Positions 25,226 to 33,254 of a DNA stretch of 64,000 bases are shown here, one piece after another (the stretch's first letter is position 1; each line of letters opens with the position of its first letter). The translations under genes and the position numbers were made by a program. The stretch spans positions 682,001 to 746,000 of the forward strand of contig OZ240207.1 in NCBI GenBank assembly GCA_965197415.1, given 5' to 3'. The DNA is from DAOUJI01 sp965197415. GTDB taxonomy: Bacteria > Chloroflexota > Dehalococcoidia > Lucifugimonadales > JAGWBF01. Under the pieces are notes generated by a model. That model ran no database searches and was not told the DNA's origin. It was given only the letters and a program-made list of their open reading frames with translations.

Positions 25226-26065
25226 ATGACCTCGATGCAGGTTAACCGTCAGCTAATGAGCAGGAACTACGGAAGCCCCGACAGGGTTGACGATTTCGTT
25301 GAGACTCCCGAAGGGAAGATACATTTCGTCAAGCAGGGCAGCGGCCACCCCGTAGTTCTACTGCACCCGCTGGGCACCGGAACGTGGGTGTGGGAGGGAA
25401 CCATGGAGCGTCTTAGCAATCATTTCACCTGCTATGCTTTCGACGCCTTGGGCCACGGCCTGTCGGACAAGCCCAACCGGGAGAACTTCGCTGTGCCCGA
25501 CTACGCCCGTTCTATAGACCACGCCCTTCAGGTGTTGAACGTCCACCGCGCCCACATCGTCGGAAACTCTTTCGGCGCCATTCAGACCATCGAGATTTCC
25601 GCGTCCTATCCCGAGCGAGTGGACCGGATTGTCGTGGTGGGACTGCCCGTGTGGGACGTAAGAGGAGCTCCCGCGCTGCTGAAAGACATAGCGGAACTGG
25701 CCCAACTGGACGAAAACGGCATGCCCATCGACCAGACCATCGACCAGCAGGGGGCGGCTTTCTACAGAGCTAAACAGGAATGGGTGAACCTGAACAACGA
25801 GTCAAGGAACCAGTCCGGGATATGGTTCATCAAGACCCTGACGGCCCTGGCTTGGTACGACATCGTGGCGAGACTTCCTCACATACAGGCAACCTCGGCC
25901 ATGGTAATGTTCGGTGAGCACGATTTTCTCCGAGACTTGGCTGAGGACATTCTCCGATACAATCTGCCCAATTGCACTAAGGTAATTCTGCCCGACCTGG
26001 CCCATATACCCCAGGTGGAGGACCCCGACACTTTTGTGAACGCTATCCTCCCGTTTTTGCAGTAG
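25226..26065 (+). CDS. Alpha/beta-fold hydrolase, tandem paralogue
   Basis: 279 residues, ATG 25226 after TAGGAGGAAG. Motifs match the gene upstream: HPLGTGTWVWEG, GHGLSDKPN, GNSFGAIQT, FGEHDFLRD and LAHIPQVEDPDTF, so Ser, Asp and His are all present. The main differences are the N-terminal ~20 residues and the cap region (ALLKDIAELAQLDENG). The close similarity points to a recent local duplication, and the kept triads suggest two active enzymes with different caps and so different substrates. Confidence 0.85.
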   Translation: MTSMQVNRQLMSRNYGSPDRVDDFVETPEGKIHFVKQGSGHPVVLLHPLGTGTWVWEGTMERLSNHFTCYAFDALGHGLSDKPNRENFAVPDYARSIDHALQVLNVHRAHIVGNSFGAIQTIEISASYPERVDRIVVVGLPVWDVRGAPALLKDIAELAQLDENGMPIDQTIDQQGAAFYRAKQEWVNLNNESRNQSGIWFIKTLTALAWYDIVARLPHIQATSAMVMFGEHDFLRDLAEDILRYNLPNCTKVILPDLAHIPQVEDPDTFVNAILPFLQ

Positions 26066-26133
26066 ACGGGAGGGGACGACCATAGTCCGGCCTGGGTCCA
26101 TAAGGCGCTTTGGGTCCTAACATGAGGGATAGG

Positions 26134-26811
26134 ATGACAAGTCTGGGACGTGTAGTCCTGGACTTCGTATTCCCGCCAGTCTGTTTCGGATGCGGCGGCT
26201 CTGAGGCGTACATCTGCTCTGCGTGCATAGAGAGCCTGCCGCGACTTGAGGCTCCCTACTGTTTGCGATGCGCCGAGCCGTTGTCATCAGGCGATCTATG
26301 CCAGAGGTGCCGTGACACCCGGTTAGCGGTGGATAGGATAATCGCCCCGTTTAAGTATGAAGGGACGATCCGTCGCGCCGTCCTTGACCTGAAGTTCAAG
26401 AACGTACGGGCCGCCGCACCCGAGGTTGCCCGACTCATTTCCGATTTCCTGCAGGACCGGCCCGCAGAGAGCCAGGCCCTGGTCCCCGTGCCTCTCCACA
26501 AAAGCCGCCTCAGGTCCCGGGGCTACAACCAGTCGGCGCTGCTGGCGAGGGAGGTGTCCCGCTTGACAGGAATTCCTGTGATGGACGCCCTTGTAGTAAG
26601 GGCAATCGATACGCAACCTCAGACCGCTTTGTCTCGGGAAGAACGTCTGACCAACGTCGCTGAGGCTTTCAGCGCGGTAAAGGACCTGTCGGGCATGAAA
26701 CTCACCCTCATCGACGACGTGGCCACTACCGGCAGCACACTGTCAGCCTGCGCCCACGCGCTAAAAGAAGCGGGAGCCGTATACGTGGAAGGAGTCGTCC
26801 TGGCCAGGTAG
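26134..26811 (+). CDS. comF: ComF family phosphoribosyltransferase-like protein
   Basis: About 225 residues from ATG 26134 (GAGGG 5 nt before; ATG 26122 is also in frame). The N-terminus has a zinc ribbon with CFGCG, CSAC, CLRC and CQRC pairs. The phosphoribosyltransferase domain carries the PRPP-binding loop LTLIDDVATTGST. ComF proteins help in DNA uptake during transformation in some bacteria and occur widely in non-competent ones. No other competence genes are nearby, apart from the unrelated cinA at 3832. It ends 9 nt from the convergent LhgO gene. Confidence 0.88.
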   Translation: MTSLGRVVLDFVFPPVCFGCGGSEAYICSACIESLPRLEAPYCLRCAEPLSSGDLCQRCRDTRLAVDRIIAPFKYEGTIRRAVLDLKFKNVRAAAPEVARLISDFLQDRPAESQALVPVPLHKSRLRSRGYNQSALLAREVSRLTGIPVMDALVVRAIDTQPQTALSREERLTNVAEAFSAVKDLSGMKLTLIDDVATTGSTLSACAHALKEAGAVYVEGVVLAR

Positions 26812-26820
26812 CACTGCAGC

Positions 26821-28044
26821 CTAGGCTACGGCTTGCTTGAGCTCAAAGGACTTCTCTGCCAAGCCCGCTATGTAGTCGCCAATGGCAAGGGACGACGTGG
26901 CTCCGGGCGACGGCGCGTTGAGCACGTGGATGGCCCCCTCCGTCTCCTCAATGTAGAAGTCGTCCAGCAGGCGGCCTGTCTTGTCCACAGCCTGGGCCCT
27001 TACACCGGAGCCGCCGGGCTGCAGATCTCGGCTGCTTACCTCAGGCAGAAGACGCTGCAAGTCCTTCAGGAAGACGCTCTTAAGCATCGAACGGTGGATT
27101 TCTCCGATGCCCGTCCTCCAATGCTTCATGGTCATGGACCAGAAGCCCCCGAAAGTGAAGGTTGACGCCGCGTCGCCCAGGCTTATGTTGCGGAAGGTGT
27201 AGCCCTCCCTTGCCATCGCCAACACGGCGTTGGGCCCCGCTTCCACCATGCCGCTAATGGTCCTGGTGAAGTGGACGCCCAGGAAGGGAAACCTGGGATT
27301 TGGCACCGGATATATCAGCCCTTTGACCAGGTGGCGGCTCTCAGGGCGTATGGCGTAGTATTCGCCCCGGAACGGGATGATCCTGACGTTCGGGGCCACT
27401 CCCATCATGGAGGCCACCCGGTCGCAGTGGAGCCCCGCGCAGTTGATGATATGCTTGGCCTCTACGTGGCCCGTCTTGGTCTCAAGATGGAGTCCGTCCT
27501 GCTTGGTGATGGAGTTGACGCGGCTTCCCGTTCGGACCTCCCCGCCATACTCCTTCAGATCGTCTGCGTAGGCGTTCGCCACGGCGGTGAAATCCACGAT
27601 GCCTGTGCCTGGCGCGTACAACGCTTTTATGCCTGCGGAGTAAGGCTCGATTTCCTTCAGCCTTTCCGGTCCGATGACCTCCAACCCCGCCACACCGTTG
27701 GCTGTGCCACGCTCGTGCAGGTCATCAAGTCTACCCAGCTCCGACTCGTCGGTGGCGACGATAACCTTACCGCATCGCTCGTAAGGGATTCCCTTCTCGT
27801 CACAATACTCGATGAGCTTGCTCACTCCTGCGACGCAGAACTGGGCTTTCTGAGAGCCGGGCCGGTAGTAAATGCCGGAATGGATTACGCCGGAGTTGTG
27901 GCCTGTCTGGTGGGAGGCCACAACGTCTTCCTTTTCCAGCACCACCGTTTTCACTCCCGGATGTTTCATGGCTAAGGTGCGGGCGGTGGAGAGACCGATT
28001 ATTCCACCTCCAACTATCGCTACGTCGTACTTGCCGTCAGCCAT
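26821..28044 (-). CDS. lhgO: L-2-hydroxyglutarate oxidase/dehydrogenase-like FAD protein
   Basis: 407 residues. The N-terminal FAD-binding site is DVAIVGGGIIGLSTA, followed by LEKEDVVASHQTGHNSGVIHSGIYYRPGS, the strongly conserved LhgO block, and a C-terminal GVRAQAVDKTGRLLDDFYIE with HVLNAPSPGATSSLAIGDYI. The enzyme oxidises L-2-hydroxyglutarate to 2-oxoglutarate and passes electrons to quinones or oxygen. It is 44 nt downstream of a malate/lactate dehydrogenase-family gene on the same strand, so both may handle 2-hydroxy acids in one operon. Confidence 0.9.
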   Translation of the reverse strand: MADGKYDVAIVGGGIIGLSTARTLAMKHPGVKTVVLEKEDVVASHQTGHNSGVIHSGIYYRPGSQKAQFCVAGVSKLIEYCDEKGIPYERCGKVIVATDESELGRLDDLHERGTANGVAGLEVIGPERLKEIEPYSAGIKALYAPGTGIVDFTAVANAYADDLKEYGGEVRTGSRVNSITKQDGLHLETKTGHVEAKHIINCAGLHCDRVASMMGVAPNVRIIPFRGEYYAIRPESRHLVKGLIYPVPNPRFPFLGVHFTRTISGMVEAGPNAVLAMAREGYTFRNISLGDAASTFTFGGFWSMTMKHWRTGIGEIHRSMLKSVFLKDLQRLLPEVSSRDLQPGGSGVRAQAVDKTGRLLDDFYIEETEGAIHVLNAPSPGATSSLAIGDYIAGLAEKSFELKQAVA

Positions 28045-28088
28045 TGGGACCTCCTCCGGACCCGTTTAATTCAAAGACTTCCAGGCCG

Positions 28089-29165
28089 CTACAGGTTGCA
28101 AGGGATGGACATCTCGTTGCAAATATCATTGAACCAGTCCACGACTTCCTGGTGGAGCGGTATGCCGTTGGCGCGCCGTTCTATCACCGACTCGGCCTCA
28201 GGAAGCCCACCGTAGTACACTCGCTCGTGGCCGGGAGCTGGTGGAGTGTCTTTCAGGGTCACGAGAAAGTCGTCCATGAGGTTCTTGAAGTCGTCCAGTT
28301 CGCTGAACGCTTCAATGTTGTAGGCCGCCACCATGTGGGCGAAGTTGGGCCTGCCCGGGTACATGCCAAAGCTGGTGCCCGACAGAATCCCGCTGAGTAT
28401 GTCAACCACACAGGCCAGGCCGTAGCCTTTGTGGGAGCCGTTTTCGCGGGTGCTCCCCAAGGGGAGCATATTGTAGGGACGTACAGGAATTGTGGGCTCG
28501 GTATAGGGAGTTCCGTCTCCGTCAGCTGTCCAGCCTGGGTCGAGCATCGCTCCCAGCCTCATGGCGAGGCTTATCTTGTTGCCTGCCACAACCGTGGTTG
28601 CGGCGTCGAAGACGAATGGGGCCTCTTTTCCGGCGGGAGCTGCGACAGCGATGGGGTTGGTGCCCAACCGAGGAGCAGACCCAAACGTCGGCACCATGCT
28701 GGCCGGCGACATGGTGACGCAGACGCCTATCATGTTGTGCTCAAGGGCCATCATGGCATGATACGAAGCCATCCCCAGATGGCGGCCATTATGAATCGTC
28801 ACCATTCCTACGCCCGTATTTCGGGCCTTTTCTATGGCGATGTTCATAGCCTTGGGGGTCACTATTATTCCGTGGCCCCGGTCCGAGTCGATGTTGGCGG
28901 TGGACAGCCGCTCCCGGACTATTCTCCAGTCGGGTCGGGGATTGATTTCACCGGAGTTGTAGCCGTCTACGTAGGTTCGGAGCATGTTGGACACTCCGTG
29001 GGTCTCCACCCCGCGCAGGTCCGCCATCACCAGCACGTCGGCTGCCAGCACAGCGTCCTCAGCGGGTACGCCCACCTTCTCGAATATGGCCTGGACAGTG
29101 CTCCTCAGCCCCGACTCCGGCACCCTCACCGCATCTTCTTCGGCTACATGAAACCTTTCAAGCAT
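28089..29165 (-). CDS. Malate/L-lactate dehydrogenase family (Ldh_2) oxidoreductase
   Basis: 358 residues from ATG 29165 (AAGGAG before it), preferred over the open frame to 29252. Family features include ADLRGVETHGVSNMLR, DSDRGHGIIVTPKAM, TIHNGRHLGMASYHAMMAL and NPIAVAAPAGKEAPFVFDAATT. Ldh_2 proteins are NAD(P)-dependent 2-hydroxyacid (or imino acid) dehydrogenases with a fold unlike classic LDH. Activity could be toward malate, lactate, ureidoglycolate or sulfolactate. It is followed by lhgO and has its own promoter. Confidence 0.87.
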   Translation of the reverse strand: MLERFHVAEEDAVRVPESGLRSTVQAIFEKVGVPAEDAVLAADVLVMADLRGVETHGVSNMLRTYVDGYNSGEINPRPDWRIVRERLSTANIDSDRGHGIIVTPKAMNIAIEKARNTGVGMVTIHNGRHLGMASYHAMMALEHNMIGVCVTMSPASMVPTFGSAPRLGTNPIAVAAPAGKEAPFVFDAATTVVAGNKISLAMRLGAMLDPGWTADGDGTPYTEPTIPVRPYNMLPLGSTRENGSHKGYGLACVVDILSGILSGTSFGMYPGRPNFAHMVAAYNIEAFSELDDFKNLMDDFLVTLKDTPPAPGHERVYYGGLPEAESVIERRANGIPLHQEVVDWFNDICNEMSIPCNL

Positions 29166-29223
29166 CAGGGCTCCTTTCCAGATAGGTCCCCAAACCGGAT
29201 TCCGCAGAAACATTCTGCCGTAA

Positions 29224-29252
29224 ATACTACAACCGCACGGCCTCCTTGACAA
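29224..29252 (-). promoter_or_regulatory. Promoter of the Ldh_2-lhgO unit
   Basis: Minus strand TTGTCA (29247-29252) and TAGTAT (29224-29229) with a 17-nt spacer, about 60 nt before ATG 29165. Confidence 0.6.
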
Positions 29253-29356
29253 CGAACCCTATGAACAGCGGTCATCCCGGTGAGGATCTGAGGCACCTCG
29301 AACCTCTGGCGCCGGTTGGTTCACGGCCATATCAAGAAGACGGACACTCCTCCGTC

Positions 29357-29376
29357 ACTCTGGCGGAGGCCAGAGT
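29357..29376. repeat. Small hairpin in the 29.2-29.6 kb spacer
   Basis: ACTCTGG (29357-29363) and CCAGAGT (29370-29376) form a perfect 7-bp stem around CGGAGG. It is the first of three hairpins in this 350-nt spacer, which holds no gene that I can support. Confidence 0.4.
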
Positions 29377-29407
29377 CCAGTGGACCTTGCAGAAAGAAAG
29401 AGCGCTT

Positions 29408-29437
29408 CTGGATTCCGGCCTGCGCCGGAAAGACGGG
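29408..29437 (+). repeat. Palindromic repeat, family A, copy 3
   Basis: CTGGATTCC.. with stem TTCCGGC, loop CTGC and stem GCCGGAA, then AGACGGG. Compared with copies 1 and 2 the third stem pair from the loop is G-C instead of A-T or T-A, while the loop is unchanged. There is no GIY-YIG gene beside this copy. Confidence 0.72.
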
Positions 29438-29457
29438 AATCGGTCTTAGGGTCGGTT

Positions 29458-29481
29458 GTAGGGGCGACTGGCCAGTCGCCC
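29458..29481. repeat. Palindromic repeat, family B, copy 2
   Basis: GTAGG followed by the perfect 20-nt palindrome GGGCGACTGGCCAGTCGCCC (29462-29481). It matches copy 1 at 7064-7090 with a compensatory pair change next to the centre. Confidence 0.55.
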
Positions 29482-29603
29482 AGGCCACCATCAGAGATCA
29501 GTTACTTCAACCATCTCTACGGATGATGCCCATCCCGAAGAACCCCGTTGAAATCAGAGTCGTCTGCGTATACGCTTACAGCATCTCCTGAGGAGTACCA
29601 CTG

Positions 29604-30134
29604 ATGGCCAACGCAGTTGTAGTTATCGACATGGTGAAGGGGTTCTTGGAGCCCGGCCACAACCTCTACTGCGGCGACGCCTCCAGGCAAATCATCCCTC
29701 TCGTGGCCGACCTCCTACAACGGGAAAAGGAAGCAGGCTCGTCCATACTGTTCGTGTGCGACAACCATGAGCCGGACGACCTAGAGTTCCAGATGTTTCT
29801 GCCTCACTGCATCATTGGAACTGCAGAAACGGAAGTTATCGATGAGTTGAACGGGTTCGTCGAACCTGGCAGTCTGGTTCCCAAGAACCGGTACAGCGGC
29901 TTTTTCGGAACCGACCTGGAGAAGCGGCTGGCAGACCTGGCCCCCGACAAAGTCATCTTATGCGGAGTGTGTACAGACATCTGTGTCCTGCACACCGCGT
30001 CCGACGCCAGAAACCGCGATTACACCGTGGAAGTTCCCAGGGACTGCGTTGCCAGTTTTGATCCTGAGGCCCACTCATGGGCCTTGCGCCACCTGGAGAA
30101 GATTCTGGGAGCCAACGTCGTAGGCGCCGCCTAA
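29604..30134 (+). CDS. Isochorismatase/nicotinamidase-family cysteine hydrolase
   Basis: 176 residues, ATG 29604. The catalytic Asp is in VVVIDMVKGF (residue 9), the Lys in SLVPKNRYSGFFGTDL, and the nucleophilic Cys in ILCGVCTDICVL. This triad defines the family, whose members hydrolyse nicotinamide, N-carbamoyl compounds or isochorismate. Asp-His metal-ligand positions typical of nicotinamidase (CDNHEPDD) are visible. Its stop overlaps the convergent thiS stop by 4 nt. Substrate not certain. Confidence 0.83.
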   Translation: MANAVVVIDMVKGFLEPGHNLYCGDASRQIIPLVADLLQREKEAGSSILFVCDNHEPDDLEFQMFLPHCIIGTAETEVIDELNGFVEPGSLVPKNRYSGFFGTDLEKRLADLAPDKVILCGVCTDICVLHTASDARNRDYTVEVPRDCVASFDPEAHSWALRHLEKILGANVVGAA

Positions 30135-30340
30135 AGCTGGCCGCCGCCCACTGGCCGGACAATTTCCAGCACGTCCCCGGCCTTGAGGAATACCTGGGAG
30201 TAGTCGTCTTTCTCCAGGACCTCGCCGTTATAGCCCACGGCCACATGCTCCAAGTTAACGTCGTAGCTCAGCAGGAAGCTGATCAGGTCTAATTCACCGT
30301 CAACGTCTCTAGGCTTGCCGTTAACCGTCAAATTAATCAT
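30131..30340 (-). CDS. thiS: Sulfur carrier protein ThiS (with a two-residue C-terminal extension)
   Basis: 69 residues, ubiquitin-like fold, matching ThiS: MINLTVNGKPRDVDG, the DLISFLLSYDV helix, VAVGYNGEVL, and the ending GDVLEIVRPVGGGQL. ThiS normally ends in GlyGly, whose carboxylate is adenylated by ThiF and thiocarboxylated. Here Gln-Leu follow the glycines, so the tail must be trimmed or the protein behaves differently. It is one base after the thiE start-side gene block (thiG-thiE-thiS order), the last gene of the thiamine operon. No ThiF is in the window. Confidence 0.85.
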   Translation of the reverse strand: MINLTVNGKPRDVDGELDLISFLLSYDVNLEHVAVGYNGEVLEKDDYSQVFLKAGDVLEIVRPVGGGQL

Positions 30341-30341
30341 C

Positions 30342-31019
30342 TCAGCCCCGTACTCCGCTTGTCCGGGCAGGCTCGGTCGATTCTCGTTCGGCTTTCTCCA
30401 TCGCGGCCATAAGCTCTTTTGCGGCCTTCTCGGGCCTTTCAGCCCCCAGAACAGCGCTTATCACGGCCACGCCTGAAGCGCCGGCATTGATGACTTCCCC
30501 AGCATTTTCGACCGTTACTCCGCCGATACCCAGAGTAGGCAGCCCAGAAACGCTTTTTATGGCCCGGATAAGTTCGGGACCTGCTTCAGCGCCGCCTTTA
30601 TGGGACGGCGATTTGTAGATTGTCCCCACCACCAAAAAATCGGCCCCCGCCCGTTCGGCCTCCGCGGCGCCTTGAGAGTCGTGCACCGAGCGGCCTACGA
30701 GAATCTGGGACGCAAGCCTTCGGGCGGCCTGGACGGGCAAAGCATCTTCTCCTAGTTGGACGCCGTCGGCCTCTGACGCCAACGTAACGTCCGCCCGTTC
30801 ATTGACAATGAACAGCGCCCGTCCCGCGGTCACACCCCTGAGAATCTGAGCAAGCTCCAACAGCCGCCCGCCAGGCATGTCTTTTTCTCTGAGTTGGACC
30901 ATGTTCACGCCACCGTCCACCGCCCGACGAACACGCTCCACGAGTTCATTGCGGTCGTCGCCGCATATTCGGCGGTCGGTGACTAAACACAGGACAGGAG
31001 CAGGCAGTTCCAGGGCCAC
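30342..31019 (-). CDS. thiE: Thiamine-phosphate synthase
   Basis: 225 residues. Family motifs are visible along the barrel: VQLREKD (pyrimidine pyrophosphate site), LFIVNERADVTLASEADGVQLGEDALP, GRSVHDSQGAAEAERAGADFLVVGTIYKSPSHKGG and LGIGGVTVENAGEVINAGASGVAVISAV. It joins the thiazole and pyrimidine halves of thiamine phosphate. Two bases separate it from thiG, and thiS follows one base later, so the three form one transcript. Confidence 0.93.
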   Translation of the reverse strand: MALELPAPVLCLVTDRRICGDDRNELVERVRRAVDGGVNMVQLREKDMPGGRLLELAQILRGVTAGRALFIVNERADVTLASEADGVQLGEDALPVQAARRLASQILVGRSVHDSQGAAEAERAGADFLVVGTIYKSPSHKGGAEAGPELIRAIKSVSGLPTLGIGGVTVENAGEVINAGASGVAVISAVLGAERPEKAAKELMAAMEKAERESTEPARTSGVRG

Positions 31020-31021
31020 AG

Positions 31022-31813
31022 TTAGCTCGAAACCCCCATCGGCTGGGGCACGTCCTCGGTGGGGCTGGATGCCGCGGCGTACGCCTGTTTCGGTATGCGC
31101 CCGGCGAGGTAAGCCATCCTGCCCGCCTCAACGCCCTTCTTGAACGCCTCGCCCATCTTGCCCGGGTCATGGGCTTGGGCGATGGCCGTGTTGACCAGTA
31201 CAGCGTCAGCGCCCATTTCCAACGCCTGGGAGGCGTCGGAAGGCACCCCTAGACCAGCATCCACGACTACGGGGATGTTTGATTGCTCGATGATTATCCG
31301 CACTTCTTCCGCCGTGTGAATCCCCTGGCCGGAGCCTATGGCCGAGCCCAGGGGCATCACTGTGGCGCAACCGGCTTCCTCTAATCTCTTGGCCAAAACC
31401 GGGTCGGCGTGGATGTAGGGCAGCACTACAAAGCCCTCGGCCACCAGTTTCTCGGCGGCCTCCAACGTTCCTATGGGGTCGGGCAGAAGGTACTTGGCGT
31501 CGGGTATGACCTCCAGCTTCACCCAATTGGAGTTGGTGACCGAACGGCCCAGCTTAGCAATAAACAGCGCCTCTTCCACCGTCCGGCATCCGGCGGTGTT
31601 GGGCAGAATCTGGTACTTGGTCCAATCGATGTAGTCCAGGATGGTCTTCTTGTTGGGGTCGTCCAGGTCGAGGCGGCGGATGGCGACTGTGACCATCTCC
31701 GTTCCCGATTGTTCAACCGACTCCACCATTTCTTCATTTGTGCGGTGTCGGCCCGTGCCAAGTATTAGCCGGGAGCCGAATTCCTTGCCCGCTATGATAA
31801 GGGGGTCCTCCAT
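31022..31813 (-). CDS. thiG: Thiazole synthase
   Basis: 263 residues from ATG 31813, with GGGAGG before it; an upstream frame to 31840 is inside the riboswitch terminator and unlikely. ThiG markers: GKEFGSRLILGTGR, VTVAIRRLDL, LPNTAGCRTVEEA, WVKLEVIPDAKYLLPDP and the glycine-rich phosphate site MPLGSAIGSGQGI. The Schiff-base lysine lies in VKLEV. It forms the thiazole ring from deoxyxylulose phosphate, a glycine-derived imine and the ThiS thiocarboxylate. Expression is controlled by the TPP riboswitch 20-170 nt upstream. Confidence 0.94.
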   Translation of the reverse strand: MEDPLIIAGKEFGSRLILGTGRHRTNEEMVESVEQSGTEMVTVAIRRLDLDDPNKKTILDYIDWTKYQILPNTAGCRTVEEALFIAKLGRSVTNSNWVKLEVIPDAKYLLPDPIGTLEAAEKLVAEGFVVLPYIHADPVLAKRLEEAGCATVMPLGSAIGSGQGIHTAEEVRIIIEQSNIPVVVDAGLGVPSDASQALEMGADAVLVNTAIAQAHDPGKMGEAFKKGVEAGRMAYLAGRIPKQAYAAASSPTEDVPQPMGVSS

Positions 31814-31832
31814 GGCTGCCTCCCGTGAGACT

Positions 31833-31864
31833 AAAATCAAAAACCGCCAGGGGTCGCCTGGCGG
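31833..31864 (-). terminator. Riboswitch-controlled terminator before thiG
   Basis: On the minus strand CCGCCAGG (31857-31864 side) and CCTGGCGG form a perfect 8-bp stem with a 5-nt loop, followed by TTTTTGATTTT. It lies between the TPP aptamer and the thiG ribosome site, the expected place for a ligand-controlled terminator. Confidence 0.85.
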
Positions 31865-31888
31865 CAGTGGCTTCCGGTTCCGCGTCTC

Positions 31889-31972
31889 CTCCCTTCGCCG
31901 GCATTACCCGGATCAGGTTTGGACGGTCGGTGACGAATCGGCCACCCTCTCAGCCTGGCTTCCCAAGCTCCC
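31889..31972 (-). promoter_or_regulatory. TPP riboswitch (THI element)
   Basis: Minus-strand RNA carries the conserved TPP aptamer segments in order: GGGAGC, GGCTGAGAGGG, ACCTGATCCGGGTAATGCCGGC in two parts (ACCTGATC and GGGTAATGCCGGC), then GAAGGGAG closing the P1 stem. Followed by a terminator hairpin, so TPP binding should stop transcription of thiG-thiE-thiS. Confidence 0.93.
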
Positions 31973-32007
31973 GAAATGGAATTTTGGACTGGGGCTTTGT
32001 GCCAATC

Positions 32008-32037
32008 ACATTAGCACGCCAGCCGCAACCAAGTCAA
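32008..32037 (-). promoter_or_regulatory. Promoter of the TPP riboswitch-thiGES operon
   Basis: Minus strand TTGACT (32032-32037) and TAATGT (32008-32013), 18-nt spacer. The predicted start is about 30 nt before the aptamer. Confidence 0.6.
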
Positions 32038-32147
32038 CGAAAGACACACTGATTCTTTGCCTCCATGTACGGTGCGAGCATCTATGCCAGCCAACTGCAA
32101 AACACGGAATAATCTAAGAAAACGCAAAAATTGGCTATGGATTCTCC

Positions 32148-32177
32148 TTTACCCTCCGTGAATGACGCCTGTATACT
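32148..32177 (+). promoter_or_regulatory. Promoter of rsmD
   Basis: TTTACC (32148-32153) and TATACT (32172-32177), 18-nt spacer. The predicted transcript starts only a few bases before ATG 32187, so translation may be leaderless. Confidence 0.55.
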
Positions 32178-32186
32178 TCCTGAATT

Positions 32187-32735
32187 ATGCGAGTGGTCGG
32201 AGGGGGCCTCAAAGGCAGGCGTCTAAAAGGCGCCGCAGCCCCTGGGGTGAGACCCACCTCCGAGTTGGTAAGGGGAGCCATCTTCAACATCCTCGGGCCC
32301 TTGGCCAGCGGTGCCCGCGCTATGGACCTCTTCGCAGGGTCCGGGTCATTGGGAATAGAAGCATTGAGCCGTGGAGTTGAATGGGTGGACTTCGTGGAAC
32401 GACATCCGAGGCAGTGTGAGGTTCTCAAGGAGAATCTGGAGACTGTTGGTATGACCGACAACGCGAAAGTACATTGTTTAGACGTCGCCAAGGCCCTGCA
32501 AAGCCTGGATGGGCCCTACTCTCTGGCGCTGATGGACCCGCCCTACAAGCTTCAGACGGTAGGCCAAGTCCTCGACGCGCTGGGAGACTCGGACCTGCTA
32601 GAGGACGATGCAGTCCTGGTGGTGGGGCATTCGAAGAGGCTAACCCTGATGGATAGGTACGCCAACATGGAAAGAACCAGCAGCCACCGATACGGAGACA
32701 GCATGGTGGACTTCTACTTGAAAGGAGGGAGTTAA
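32187..32735 (+). CDS. rsmD: 16S rRNA (guanine966-N2)-methyltransferase
   Basis: 182 residues. It begins with the typical MRVVGGGLKGRRLKG and PTSELVRGAIFNIL, then the SAM site AMDLFAGSGSLGIEALSRG and the catalytic tetrapeptide DPPY in LALMDPPYKLQ. It methylates G966 of 16S rRNA on the small subunit. No ribosome site precedes the ATG, fitting the very short leader predicted. The stop is directly followed by the coaD start (TAA ATG), the rsmD-coaD pair common in many phyla. Confidence 0.92.
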   Translation: MRVVGGGLKGRRLKGAAAPGVRPTSELVRGAIFNILGPLASGARAMDLFAGSGSLGIEALSRGVEWVDFVERHPRQCEVLKENLETVGMTDNAKVHCLDVAKALQSLDGPYSLALMDPPYKLQTVGQVLDALGDSDLLEDDAVLVVGHSKRLTLMDRYANMERTSSHRYGDSMVDFYLKGGS

Positions 32736-33230
32736 ATGGCCGTTGCCCTGTACCCTGGCTCATTCGACCCGGTTACCCTGGGGCACGTCGACGTAGCCAC
32801 ACGGGCATCGAACATCTTCGAGAAAGTAATAGTCGCAGTTTACGACACACCCAGCAAGCGGCTCTTGTTCAACACCGAGGAGCGAGTAGAGCTGTTTCGC
32901 GATGCAATACATCACATACCCAACGTGGAGGTTAAATCCTTTAGTGGCCTGGTTGTAGAAGCGGCCAGGCGGCTCGGCGCTAAAGCTATTGTAAAAGGAC
33001 TTCGCCGAGGTTCGGACTTCGAGTATGAGTTCGAAATGGCCTTTATGAACAAGAAGCTGGCTCCCGATATCGAGACCGTTTGCCTGATGGCCAGCTTGCA
33101 GTATCACTACGTCAGCTCAAGCCTCTTGAAAGAAGTGATAGGCCTTGAAGGAGACGTATCCAATCTGCTGCCCACCCACGTCATTGAAGCCGTACGAGCC
33201 AGACTTGATTCCAGAGCCGAGAAGCCTTAA
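32736..33230 (+). CDS. coaD: Phosphopantetheine adenylyltransferase
   Basis: 164 residues, start ATG directly after the rsmD stop, AAAGGAGG within rsmD. Nucleotidyltransferase motif YPGSFDPVTLGHVDV (T/HxGH), then VKGLRRGSDFEYEFEMAFMNK and the C-terminal YHYVSSSLLKEV (the SSS-x-x-KE signature). It transfers AMP from ATP to 4'-phosphopantetheine, the step before CoaE, also in the window. Confidence 0.95.
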   Translation: MAVALYPGSFDPVTLGHVDVATRASNIFEKVIVAVYDTPSKRLLFNTEERVELFRDAIHHIPNVEVKSFSGLVVEAARRLGAKAIVKGLRRGSDFEYEFEMAFMNKKLAPDIETVCLMASLQYHYVSSSLLKEVIGLEGDVSNLLPTHVIEAVRARLDSRAEKP

Positions 33231-33254
33231 GCCAATTCATTCAAGGAGCCGGAC

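Noticed and set aside
28044..29249. 401-codon plus-strand frame
   Set aside because: Antisense to the Ldh_2 gene, which has strong family motifs.
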